This document shows, one piece after another, positions 16,804-23,520 of a DNA stretch of 29,832 nt. Source of the DNA: Prevotellaceae bacterium UBA2852. GTDB lineage: Bacteria; Bacteroidota; Bacteroidia; Bacteroidales; Bacteroidaceae. The position numbers and the translations under genes were made by a program. Positions within the stretch are counted from its first letter, which is position 1. Each line of letters starts with the position of its first letter. The notes beneath the pieces are model-generated. The model worked only from the letters and a program-made list of their open reading frames with translations, made no database searches and was not told the DNA's origin. The stretch lies in assembly GCA_002350855.1 (NCBI GenBank), contig DEFM01000029.1, positions 42,659-72,490 of the forward strand. Direction: 5' to 3'.

Positions 16804-18216
16804 TTGTACGCCATCATAGACTGCGATAATTGCTATGTGTCTTGCGAAAGGGTGTTCCGCCCCGACTTGAAAGACAAACCCGTCGTTGTTCTCTCGAACA
16901 ATGACGGTTGTGTTGTTGCACGTTCGAATGAGGCAAAACGACTTGGAATAAAGGCAGGAATGCCCTATTTCCAGCTTGAGCAGCAATTTCCCGATCACAA
17001 AATCGCCGTCTTCTCCAGCAACTACGAACTCTATGGCGAACTCACAGCCCGAGTAGTGGAAATCATCCGTCAGGAATCGCCAACCTGTTTCCGCTACAGC
17101 ATCGACGAATGTTTCGTCTATTTCCCCACATGGAAAGACCCTTCACCCTTCACAACAAACCCTTCACATAGTTCCTCCGGTACTATCACTTCACCCTTCA
17201 CCCTTCACCCTTCACATAGTTCCTCCGGTACTATCACTTCACCCTTCACAACAAACACTTCACTTAAAACCTGGGGCGAGAACCTTCACAAGAAGATTAA
17301 ACAATATGTTGGCATGCCAGTCAGCATAGGAATTGCCCCCACCAAGACCCTGGCGAAAACCGCCAGTTATTTTGCTAAGCGATACCCTGGCTACCGTCAC
17401 TGCTGCCTGATCGACAGCGAGGAGAAGCGACGCAAGGCATTGAAGCTCTTCCCAATAGAAGAAGTGTGGGGAATAGGACGCCGCCTGTCCGTTAAGATGA
17501 AGACACTTGGCATTCAGACCGCATACGATTTTGCCCAGCACAATGGAGACTGGGTGCGAGCCACATTCCGCAATATCGTCATCTACCGCACATGGCAGGA
17601 ACTCAATGGCATCGACTGCGTGCCCAATGAAGAGATGGCTAAGAAGAAAAGCATCTGCACCAGTCGCAGTTTCGCAGGCATGATTACTGACCTTCCTACG
17701 CTTCAGACCCATGTGTGCAACTATGCGGCTCGTTGTGCAGAGAAGCTGCGTAGGCAAGGCACCGTCTGCACCATCGTAAGCGTGTTCCTCCATACCAATT
17801 TCTTCCGGGAAGATTTGCCACAGTACTGGAACAGTCGGGAGAAACGCCTTGCTGTGGGAACCAGCAGCACCATCGACATTGTCAAGGCGGCAAACGAAGT
17901 CCTGCGCTGCCTTTATGTGCCAGGCTATCACTACAAAAAAGCTGGAGTTATAGTCATGGGCATAGGTCCCGATTCACCCCTTCAGCCCGACCTCTTTGAC
18001 TTCAATGCCGACCAGTTTCAGAAGATGAAACAGCTTGATGCCGTCATAGACCGCATCAACAAGTTAAACGGCAGTGAAACCATTGTCCTTGGCAGTCAGC
18101 AGTACACTCAGAAAGAGGGTGCTGGCAAGGCCGAGGTCTTTGCCAATGTCATCAAGCACGATTACCGTAGTTCCAATCCTACTACTCGATGGAGCGACAT
18201 CATTCCCCTAAAGTAA
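16804..18216 (+). CDS. umuC: UmuC-type Y-family DNA polymerase with a repeat-encoded insertion and TTG start
   Basis: The 470-residue product is a Y-family polymerase, catalytic subunit of Pol V. It begins at TTG with YAIIDCDNCYVSCERVF (metal-binding D6), and its palm motif is RYSIDECF (D101, E102). SIGIAPTKTLAKTASYFAKR and the helix-hairpin-helix region EEVWGIGRRLSVKMKTLGI follow, then the little finger and C-terminal UmuC domain. The usual length is about 420 residues. The extra length comes from residues 113-153, directly after the catalytic palm motif. There a low-complexity P/S/T segment contains PSHSSSGTITSPFT twice, 16 residues apart, encoded by a 48-bp DNA repeat also found in intergenic DNA. 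In relatives this place is a short loop. The frame and all motifs are intact, so the enzyme may still work. The TTG start is supported by the family N-terminus. Confidence 0.93.
   Translation: MYAIIDCDNCYVSCERVFRPDLKDKPVVVLSNNDGCVVARSNEAKRLGIKAGMPYFQLEQQFPDHKIAVFSSNYELYGELTARVVEIIRQESPTCFRYSIDECFVYFPTWKDPSPFTTNPSHSSSGTITSPFTLHPSHSSSGTITSPFTTNTSLKTWGENLHKKIKQYVGMPVSIGIAPTKTLAKTASYFAKRYPGYRHCCLIDSEEKRRKALKLFPIEEVWGIGRRLSVKMKTLGIQTAYDFAQHNGDWVRATFRNIVIYRTWQELNGIDCVPNEEMAKKKSICTSRSFAGMITDLPTLQTHVCNYAARCAEKLRRQGTVCTIVSVFLHTNFFREDLPQYWNSREKRLAVGTSSTIDIVKAANEVLRCLYVPGYHYKKAGVIVMGIGPDSPLQPDLFDFNADQFQKMKQLDAVIDRINKLNGSETIVLGSQQYTQKEGAGKAEVFANVIKHDYRSSNPTTRWSDIIPLK
17140..17262 (+). repeat. 48-bp in-frame repeat with TCCGGTACTATC core inside umuC
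   Basis: Two copies of a 48-bp unit start at 17160 and 17208. Their first 42 bases (17160-17201 and 17208-17249) are identical by eye. Each contains CTCCGGTACTATCACTTC, and between and around the cores are 7-base units CACCCTT (three in a row at 17192-17212). The period is 16 codons. A related copy lies at 26408-26449. Confidence 0.85.
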
Positions 18217-18252
18217 TATTATGTCTGATGTGAGATGTTATATGTAAATAAG

Positions 18253-18295
18253 AACCCCCTCCTGCTCAGTGACGTGTGCTGAGCAGGAGGAGGTT
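18253..18295. terminator. Hairpin terminator after umuC
   Basis: Positions 18253-18269 and 18279-18295 pair over 17 bases with one mismatch around a 9-base loop. The core is CCTCCTGCTCAG with CTGAGCAGGAGG. It is followed by TTATTTA on the plus strand and lies 36 bases after the umuC stop. The T tract is weak, as is common in this phylum. Confidence 0.72.
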
Positions 18296-18356
18296 ATTTA
18301 GAATCATTATAAATAAGTGAATTAAGAATAATTAACAGCTGCGAGGGCGGATTTAT

Positions 18357-18391
18357 AGTGAAGAGTGAAGAATGAAGAGTGAAGAATGACC
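18357..18391. repeat. Tandem 7-base repeats, AGTGAAG type, followed by CCATCCGGATG
   Basis: AGTGAAG, AGTGAAG, AATGAAG, AGTGAAG and a degenerate AATGACC follow each other and run into CCATCCGGATG (18390-18400). In reverse complement the units resemble the CACCCTT-type units in umuC. The palindromic motif also occurs at 13947. Confidence 0.7.
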
Positions 18392-18562
18392 ATCCGGATG
18401 ACAAAAACCAGCACATAGTGCATATTTATGCATTTTGACACTTTGTTCCGTGCTTGCGAGTTTTGCTCGCAAGTTGTAAACTATTATTCGCAAGTGCACA
18501 CCATAGTGACAAAAAAACAAGGGTCCAGAAACTCGAAAACTTAACTCTTTTAAATTTTCTGC

Positions 18563-18676
18563 TTAACTTTGGTTGCGACAGAAGTTAACTTTGACATTTT
18601 GCAAAGTTAACTTCCGTTGAAAAAAGACTTCGCCAGAGTTCCAAAAACAGCGAACTTTCATTTTGTCAAAATTCAT
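18563..18676 (-). CDS. Possible 37-residue ORF downstream of a promoter and attenuator-like hairpin
   Basis: On the minus strand an ATG at 18676 opens a 37-codon frame (MNFDKMKVRCFWNSGEVFFQ to NQS). It lies just after a hairpin ending in a T-rich tract, and 56 bases downstream of a candidate promoter. The product is basic and has no recognisable domain or signal. Part of the frame passes through the 13-base inverted repeat at 18581-18614. It could be a leader peptide, a remnant or chance. I give it low weight. Confidence 0.2.
   Translation of the reverse strand: MNFDKMKVRCFWNSGEVFFQRKLTLQNVKVNFCRNQS
18581..18614. repeat. Perfect 13-bp inverted repeat whose arms contain TAACTTTG boxes
   Basis: GAAGTTAACTTTG at 18581-18593 and its exact reverse complement at 18602-18614 flank an 8-base spacer. 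Each arm contains TAACTTTG, the -7 promoter consensus, in opposite orientations. A third TTAACTTTG lies at 18563-18571. No TTTG is present 19 bases upstream of any of them, so promoter activity is uncertain. Confidence 0.6.
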
Positions 18677-18682
18677 AAAAAG

Positions 18683-18721
18683 AAAAGGATGCATAACCGT
18701 TGGCCAGTTATGCATCCTTTT
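18683..18721 (-). terminator. Perfect 15-bp hairpin with T-rich tail on the minus strand
   Basis: AAAAGGATGCATAAC at 18683-18697 pairs perfectly with 18707-18721 around a 9-base loop. On the minus strand it is followed by the T-rich sequence TTTTCTTTTT. It begins only a few bases after the expected start of transcription from the promoter at 18732-18763, so it may act as an attenuator or a stabilising 5' hairpin. Confidence 0.55.
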
Positions 18722-18731
18722 CCTGCTAATG

Positions 18732-18763
18732 CAAAGATAATACATTTTTCATCGAAATGCAAA
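18732..18763 (-). promoter_or_regulatory. Candidate minus-strand promoter in the spacer
   Basis: Reading the minus strand, TTTG (18763-18760), a 20-base gap and TATCTTTG (18739-18732) fit the Bacteroidota promoter consensus. It points away from the TagB-like gene towards the hairpin and small ORF at 18563-18721. Confidence 0.45.
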
Positions 18764-18911
18764 TGTTAATCCCCAATCTGGTATTTATCCCCAAAATGTT
18801 ATCCGCTGATTATCAGTCAAATGAAAATTGTTAAAAATCAAGGATCTTAAGGATGACAAGGATTGATAAAATACCCCGCTTGCGCTGAAAAACCTTCTTA
18901 AACCATCTTTA

Positions 18912-18941
18912 AACGTTAAACATTAAGCATTAAACGTTGTG
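18912..18941. repeat. Four tandem 7-base repeats, CGTTAAA type, merging with a promoter
   Basis: CGTTAAA, CATTAAG, CATTAAA and CGTTGTG follow each other at 18914-18941. The GTTG in the last unit sits where a -33 promoter element is expected for the downstream gene. Confidence 0.7.
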
Positions 18942-18965
18942 TTATGCAAATAATGCTTATCTTTG
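18937..18965 (+). promoter_or_regulatory. Promoter of the TagB-like gene with a very short leader
   Basis: TTG at 18937-18939, an 18-base gap and TATCTTTG at 18958-18965 fit the consensus. The ATG at 18970 begins only five bases after the box, so the message would be leaderless or nearly so if this start is right. Confidence 0.5.
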
Positions 18966-18969
18966 CAGC

Positions 18970-20028
18970 ATGAGCAGCAATAATCATAATTATCTGTTTT
19001 TTTGTGCACACGGCTATGCAATTCCGATTCTGCGTCCTTTGCAGGAGGAGATGGAAAGGCGTGGGGATAGTGTAGCATGGTATCTTGAACCTACATGTCC
19101 CGCAGACCAGCTTGCGGCGGAGGATGTGCAGTTGCATTCTCTGAAGGAGGTTAAGCAGTGGAATCCCCGTGCTGTGTTTGCTCCCGGTGACTGGGTCTAT
19201 GATTTCTTCCCAGGGGTGAAGGTGCGAGTATGCCATGGATATCCTATCTATAAGCGCGGAGGAACGGAAGAGACTCATTTCCGTCTTCGAGGATGGTTTG
19301 ACATCCACTGCTCATCGGGACCGTCTTCCACTCCTATATTTAAAGAGCTGGAGGCGAAGCATCCGTGGTTCTGCACATATGAAACGGGATGGGTGAAGGC
19401 TGATGCCATAGTGAATGCGAGAAAGGCTGCAGAGGCTGAAATGCAGAAGCCTCACGAACCGACAATCTTTGTCGCTACCACATTCTCGAAACGCATTACT
19501 CAGCTTCGCAACCTCCTGCCGACCATTACCCGACTGGCTCATGAACGCTCATGGAAATGGGTCATCACCATGCATCCCAAACTTGAAGACCCTGAACTGC
19601 GCTCTGCCCTTGAGCAGTTGGCAAAGGACTGCGAGAATGTGGAATTCTATCCTGTGAGCCCCATGCCCGATGTTATGGCGCATACGGATGTGATGCTCTG
19701 CGATGCGAGCAGTATAACGGTTGAATATATGCTTCTTGACCGTCCTGTGGTGACTCTCCGCAATACGACTCCCGGACCTCATATTCTTAATGTGGAGTCG
19801 GTGGACGAAGTGGAAGGGGCTTTGGAGAAGGCTCTCCAGCGTCCGGAGGATCTGATGCGTGAAATGCGGAAATATGTTGCATTTCACGAGTCGCATCTGG
19901 ATGGCAACAACGCTGCGAACATCCTCAATGCCGTAGATGATTTCATAGAAAATCGGCAGAAGAAGCTGCGGCATAAACCGCTGAACCTCTTCCGCCGGTT
20001 AAAAGTGCGTTGGCATTTTATACTTTAA
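18970..20028 (+). CDS. CDP-glycerol glycerophosphotransferase-like (TagB/TagF family) protein
   Basis: I chose ATG 18970 (352 residues) because an upstream start at 18937 would lie within the promoter. The N-terminal lobe has FFCAHGYAIPILRPLQEEM. HGYPIYKRGG follows, and the C-terminal lobe carries VITMHPKLEDPELR and the family signature VMLCDASSITVEYMLLDRPV. TagB/TagF enzymes transfer glycerol phosphate in Gram-positive teichoic acid synthesis. In Gram-negative Bacteroidota relatives probably modify capsule or LPS sugars with polyol phosphates. No CDP-glycerol synthesis gene is nearby, so the donor is unknown. The gene stands alone. Its 3' end overlaps the convergent yitT gene by 11 bases. 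Confidence 0.82.
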   Translation: MSSNNHNYLFFCAHGYAIPILRPLQEEMERRGDSVAWYLEPTCPADQLAAEDVQLHSLKEVKQWNPRAVFAPGDWVYDFFPGVKVRVCHGYPIYKRGGTEETHFRLRGWFDIHCSSGPSSTPIFKELEAKHPWFCTYETGWVKADAIVNARKAAEAEMQKPHEPTIFVATTFSKRITQLRNLLPTITRLAHERSWKWVITMHPKLEDPELRSALEQLAKDCENVEFYPVSPMPDVMAHTDVMLCDASSITVEYMLLDRPVVTLRNTTPGPHILNVESVDEVEGALEKALQRPEDLMREMRKYVAFHESHLDGNNAANILNAVDDFIENRQKKLRHKPLNLFRRLKVRWHFIL

Positions 20029-20914
20029 TTTTGTCGAATCCTTCGCCGAAGACGCCTGCAACCTTGGTCTGAGTGATGAAGGCTGTTGGGTCGATAGCCT
20101 GCACGGTCCGGAAAATCTCAACAGATTGACGGCGACGGCAAACGACCATGATTATCTCCACATCATCACCTGTGTAGCCTCCTCCTGCATGGATAAGGGT
20201 TGCTCCGCGATTGAGCCTGCCAGTCAGTGCGCGGCGGATGCGTTCGTGTTGCTTGGAAATGATAAAGAACTGCACCGACTGATGGGCGTAGGTCATCACA
20301 TAGTCGATGAGGAATGCCACGACGAACATGGTGACGAAACCGAAGATCACTCGTCGCCAGTCGTGGAAGATGAAATAGAGCGAGGAGATGATGATGACAT
20401 CGCAGATGAGTATGCCGCGTCCCATTGAGATGTTGCGGTATTTGTTGACTATGGCTGCAATGATATCCGTGCCGCCAGTAGAACCGTTGTGCTGGAATAC
20501 CAGTCCCAGTCCTCCTCCGCATAATCCTGCTCCTAAGAGACATGCCATGAAGTCCTGATCCGGACCTACTACCTGTATGAGGTGTCCGTCGGCATCCTTC
20601 ATAAGCATCTGAAGGAAGGTGAGCATGAGGGACAGCATAGTGACTCCGTAGATGGTCTTGATGCAGAACTTCAGACCGAGAATCTTGATTGCAATGAGGA
20701 TAAGCAGGACGTTGACGGAGAAATATGTGTACTGGATTTCCAACCCCGTGATGTAGAATACGATGGCTGATATACCGGTAAGTCCGCCACAGGCAATCTC
20801 GTAGGGGAGAAGAAAGGCACTCCAGCCGAGTGCGTAGAGGAACAAACCGAAAGTGATGACAAAATAGTCATAGATTTCAGCCTTGATCAGTTGCTGTTTG
20901 ATGTTCATTTTCAC
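20018..20914 (-). CDS. Stand-alone YitT-family membrane protein
   Basis: This 298-residue protein is a clear paralogue of the N-terminal part of the fusion at 23-1540. Both have GLFxYAxG, GLEIQYTYFSVNV-type sequence, [18 protein letters not shown] and a C-terminal [13 protein letters not shown]. Here a stop follows one residue later. About five to six membrane segments are followed by a soluble DUF2179 domain (from about residue 215). The function is uncertain. The family is broadly called YitT or YebE-like, and transport has been suggested. It begins 11 bases after the dsbD stop and is probably in that operon. Its end overlaps the convergent TagB-like gene. Confidence 0.9.
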   Translation of the reverse strand: MKMNIKQQLIKAEIYDYFVITFGLFLYALGWSAFLLPYEIACGGLTGISAIVFYITGLEIQYTYFSVNVLLILIAIKILGLKFCIKTIYGVTMLSLMLTFLQMLMKDADGHLIQVVGPDQDFMACLLGAGLCGGGLGLVFQHNGSTGGTDIIAAIVNKYRNISMGRGILICDVIIISSLYFIFHDWRRVIFGFVTMFVVAFLIDYVMTYAHQSVQFFIISKQHERIRRALTGRLNRGATLIHAGGGYTGDDVEIIMVVCRRRQSVEIFRTVQAIDPTAFITQTKVAGVFGEGFDKIKV

Positions 20915-20925
20915 GGTGTGATGGC

Positions 20926-22947
20926 TTAACGGCGATTCTTAAACTCTGCCAGTCCTTCGTCAAGAAACTTCAGATAGGCATCGATGTCGGTGTCGTAGCT
21001 GCGTGGGGCAACGAGCGGAAGTGCGTCGTTGTCGAGCAACACGTAAAAGGGCTGAGTGCTTGCCCCGAACTTGTAGTTCTGCAAATAACTCCATTTGTCG
21101 CCAACGGTGCGCAGTTTACGCTGTCCGTCAGGAGTATCTACAACGTAGGGTTCAGGCAGGTCAGTGCGGTCATCGACATAGAGCTGGATGAGTACATAGT
21201 CTTTGTTTATCTTGTCTGCAACTGAGTGGTCGGTCCACACGTCGGCTTCCATCTTACGGCAATTCACGCATCCGTAGCCGGTGAAGTCTATCATCACAGG
21301 CAGGTGGTTCTTGCTGGCGTATGCCATACCTTCGTCGAAATCAGAAAACTGAGGACGTACCTCTGCATCAGGATTGAGATTGAAGTCCTGTGTCTTCATC
21401 GGCGGAGCGAAGGCGCTGACGGCCTTGAGCGGTGCTCCCCACAGTCCAGGAATCATATAAATGGCAAAGGCAAGTGATGCGAGTCCCAGCATGAGACGAG
21501 TGACTCCGATGCGTGGTTCGTCATCGTCGTGAGGCAGACGGATTTTGCCAAACAGATATAGTGCCAACACAGCGAAAATGGCTATCCACAGTGCCAGGAA
21601 TGTCTCTCGGTCTAGGATGTGCCAGCCGTATGCGAGGTCGGCAACAGAGAGGAACTTCAGGGCAAATGCCAGTTCAATGAATCCGAGCACAACCTTGACG
21701 GTGTTCATCCAGCCGCCTGAACGGGGAATGGACTTCAACCAACTTGGGAATAGTGCGAAGAGAGTGAACGGCAATGCCAGAGCGATGGCAAAGCCGAGCA
21801 TGCCTATAGCGGGTGCAACGATGCTGCTGCCTACGGTGCTGACTTCCACGAGCAGGAATCCGATGATGGGTCCTGTGCATGAGAAACTCACCAGTGTAAG
21901 TGTGAATGCCATGAGGAAGATGCCTAGAAGTCCTCCTTTCTTCTCAGCCTTTGAGTCCACGGCATTGCTCCATGATGAGGGCAGGGTGAGTTCGAATGCT
22001 CCGAAGAAAGAGATTGCAAACACTACCAGCATGAGGAAGAAGAATATGTTGAACACAGCGTTAGTGGCGAGATTATTGAGTGCCGATGCTCCAAACAGGG
22101 CAGTGACTACAAGCCCGAGTGTGAGATATATCACCACGATGCTAACTCCGTAGATCCATGCGTCACGGATGCCGCGGCGTTTGTCGCCAGAACGTTTCAG
22201 GAAGAAACTGACGGTCATCGGAATGATGGGCCATACACAGGGTGTAACCAGTGCTACCAGTCCGCCAAGAAATCCAAGCAGGAAAATGGTCCAGAGGGAA
22301 TCGGATGTGGTTACAGCGGCATCGCTGCCAGTCTGTTTGATTTCATCTGTCACAGGTGTCCACCAGTCGCTGGTTGCAAGCGATGTCTGCTCCTCAGCAT
22401 CCGAAGTCGTGTCTGCAGCTTCAGCCTGTGGCTCTTCTTCTGCAAGAGGCTCTGCAACGGGTTCCTCCTTAACTGCCTTTTCTGCGACAGGCGCTTTCCC
22501 TTTCAGATTCACTTCATAGGTGGTCGGCGGGGTGCAGTTCATGTCGTTGCAAGCTCCATAGCGGAGATAGCCTTCCACTCCGAAATCCGAAGAAGTGATA
22601 CTGAGTTTCTGAACAAACTGTGCCTTAAGCTCGAAATATGACACTTCGGTATCGAATGCGGCTTCGTACTTCTTAATCTCCTTGCTCGTTGCACGCAAAT
22701 CTCCGTTGAGTTTGCAGCCGTTGAGCTTTTCAGCAGTGAAGCTTGTAGGTGTAGGACCGTATTCGACCACTTCCGTAGAATACATGTGCCAACCGTTCTC
22801 TATCGTTGCATCGAAGATGATCTCCGCTTCGGTGGAAGAGATGGTGTTGAGTCGTGCGGAAACATTCACGACCTTGGGCTGGGCACATACCAAAAGGCTG
22901 CAACTCCATAGCAGAGGCAGCAAAAGAAGATGCTTTCTAAGTTGCAT
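20926..22947 (-). CDS. dsbD: DsbD-type thiol:disulfide interchange protein
   Basis: The 673-residue protein has the three parts of DsbD. A signal peptide (to about CAQP, residue 22) leads into an N-terminal periplasmic beta domain. An acidic Glu/Ala-rich linker (about 155-205) precedes eight membrane segments with the redox cysteines C237 (VTPCVWPIIPM) and C357 (FSCTGPIIGF). The C-terminal thioredoxin-like domain has the active site C560-V-N-C563 in FTGYGCVNCRKMEADVW. It carries reducing power from cytoplasmic thioredoxin to the periplasm. The N-terminal domain contains YGACNDMNCTPPT, which probably supplies the alpha-domain cysteine pair. It begins two bases after the stop of a small periplasmic thioredoxin, a likely partner. 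Confidence 0.94.
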   Translation of the reverse strand: MQLRKHLLLLPLLWSCSLLVCAQPKVVNVSARLNTISSTEAEIIFDATIENGWHMYSTEVVEYGPTPTSFTAEKLNGCKLNGDLRATSKEIKKYEAAFDTEVSYFELKAQFVQKLSITSSDFGVEGYLRYGACNDMNCTPPTTYEVNLKGKAPVAEKAVKEEPVAEPLAEEEPQAEAADTTSDAEEQTSLATSDWWTPVTDEIKQTGSDAAVTTSDSLWTIFLLGFLGGLVALVTPCVWPIIPMTVSFFLKRSGDKRRGIRDAWIYGVSIVVIYLTLGLVVTALFGASALNNLATNAVFNIFFFLMLVVFAISFFGAFELTLPSSWSNAVDSKAEKKGGLLGIFLMAFTLTLVSFSCTGPIIGFLLVEVSTVGSSIVAPAIGMLGFAIALALPFTLFALFPSWLKSIPRSGGWMNTVKVVLGFIELAFALKFLSVADLAYGWHILDRETFLALWIAIFAVLALYLFGKIRLPHDDDEPRIGVTRLMLGLASLAFAIYMIPGLWGAPLKAVSAFAPPMKTQDFNLNPDAEVRPQFSDFDEGMAYASKNHLPVMIDFTGYGCVNCRKMEADVWTDHSVADKINKDYVLIQLYVDDRTDLPEPYVVDTPDGQRKLRTVGDKWSYLQNYKFGASTQPFYVLLDNDALPLVAPRSYDTDIDAYLKFLDEGLAEFKNRR

Positions 22948-22949
22948 TA

Positions 22950-23381
22950 TTATTTATTTATTTTCTTGAGTTCTGCTTTGACGGTAGCGATGAAATTATC
23001 AATGCGGTCGGCGCCCACAATGCGCGCAACTTCCTTGCCTTCAGCGTTGAGGATGAGGAAGGTGGGGTAGGCTTCAATCTTGTATTTCTCTGAAATAGAC
23101 GGACCTTCGCCTGCTTCCATGTCAAACTTTGCATTGATGAACTTGGCATTGAAAAAGTCGCCTGCTTCCTTCTTCGGAAACTCACGGCTTGCCATCATCC
23201 TGCATGGTCCGCACCATGTGGCATAGCAGTCAACGAAAGCAAGTTTATTAGCTTTCTTTGCCATTTGAAGTACTTCGTAGAGGGATTTGCCTTCTACAAA
23301 ATTCACACCTTCATTCTGTGCACTTGCAGTCAATGGCAGAATCATGAGCATGGCTACAAACAGAGTCTTGATAGTTTTCAT
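22950..23381 (-). CDS. Exported thioredoxin-family protein
   Basis: The 143-residue product has a signal peptide (cleavage after TASA, residue 21) and a thioredoxin fold with the canonical active site C57-GPC60 in CYATWCGPCRMM and the cis-proline loop EAYPTFLIL. It probably acts in the periplasm as a reductant or oxidase of protein thiols, and most likely receives electrons from the DsbD encoded two bases downstream. Its exact clients are unknown. It is the first gene of a three-gene minus-strand unit ending in yitT. Confidence 0.93.
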   Translation of the reverse strand: MKTIKTLFVAMLMILPLTASAQNEGVNFVEGKSLYEVLQMAKKANKLAFVDCYATWCGPCRMMASREFPKKEAGDFFNAKFINAKFDMEAGEGPSISEKYKIEAYPTFLILNAEGKEVARIVGADRIDNFIATVKAELKKINK

Positions 23382-23407
23382 AATGTAGTTAATTGTGATT
23401 TACCTTG

Positions 23408-23415
23408 CAAAGGTA
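23408..23415 (-). promoter_or_regulatory. -7 box for the thioredoxin-dsbD-yitT unit
   Basis: On the minus strand TACCTTTG followed by CAAGG fits TAnnTTTG and lies 26 bases before the ATG at 23381. The -33 element is not clear. Confidence 0.42.
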
Positions 23416-23468
23416 AGAATTCTTTTCAAAAATAACAGTTAATTGATGCAAAACTCATATTTTATTCG

Positions 23469-23476
23469 TAATTTTG
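23469..23476 (+). promoter_or_regulatory. -7 box for uxuAB
   Basis: TAATTTTG followed by CGCTG fits the consensus and lies 44 bases before the uxuA ATG, divergent from the thioredoxin promoter. A TTG lies 23 bases upstream, a slightly long spacing. No hexuronate-repressor operator is recognised. Confidence 0.4.
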
Positions 23477-23520
23477 CGCTGTTAAAGGCTATTTTGACTC
23501 ATTATTTATAACACTGAAAT

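Larger units (their letters stand above)
18217..18969. other. Gene-poor 750-base spacer
   Basis: This is the only gap in the window above 300 bases. It holds a terminator hairpin for umuC, a run of 7-base repeats with a CCATCCGGATG motif, several perfect hairpins and inverted repeats, and a candidate minus-strand promoter with a tiny ORF. It ends with 7-base repeats that run into the promoter of the next gene. The hairpin CTTGCGAG-TTTTG-CTCGCAAG at 18453-18473 is not otherwise explained. No convincing protein-coding gene, tRNA or insertion sequence was seen. Confidence 0.7.

Noticed and set aside
17140..17262. CRISPR-like repeat array
   Set aside because: Only two full 48-bp units, coding in frame, no unique spacers of regular length and no cas genes nearby.
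17260..17931. Minus-strand open frame of 223 codons inside umuC
   Set aside because: Complement of a clear polymerase gene, with no recognisable domain.
16297..18216. umuDC as part of a mobile element
   Set aside because: No integrase, transposase, terminal repeats or target duplications are visible around it. The gene style resembles the neighbours.
18217..18969. tRNA or rRNA gene in the spacer
   Set aside because: No cloverleaf-like arms with a TTCRA loop or rRNA-like sequence were found. The hairpins are terminator-like or isolated.
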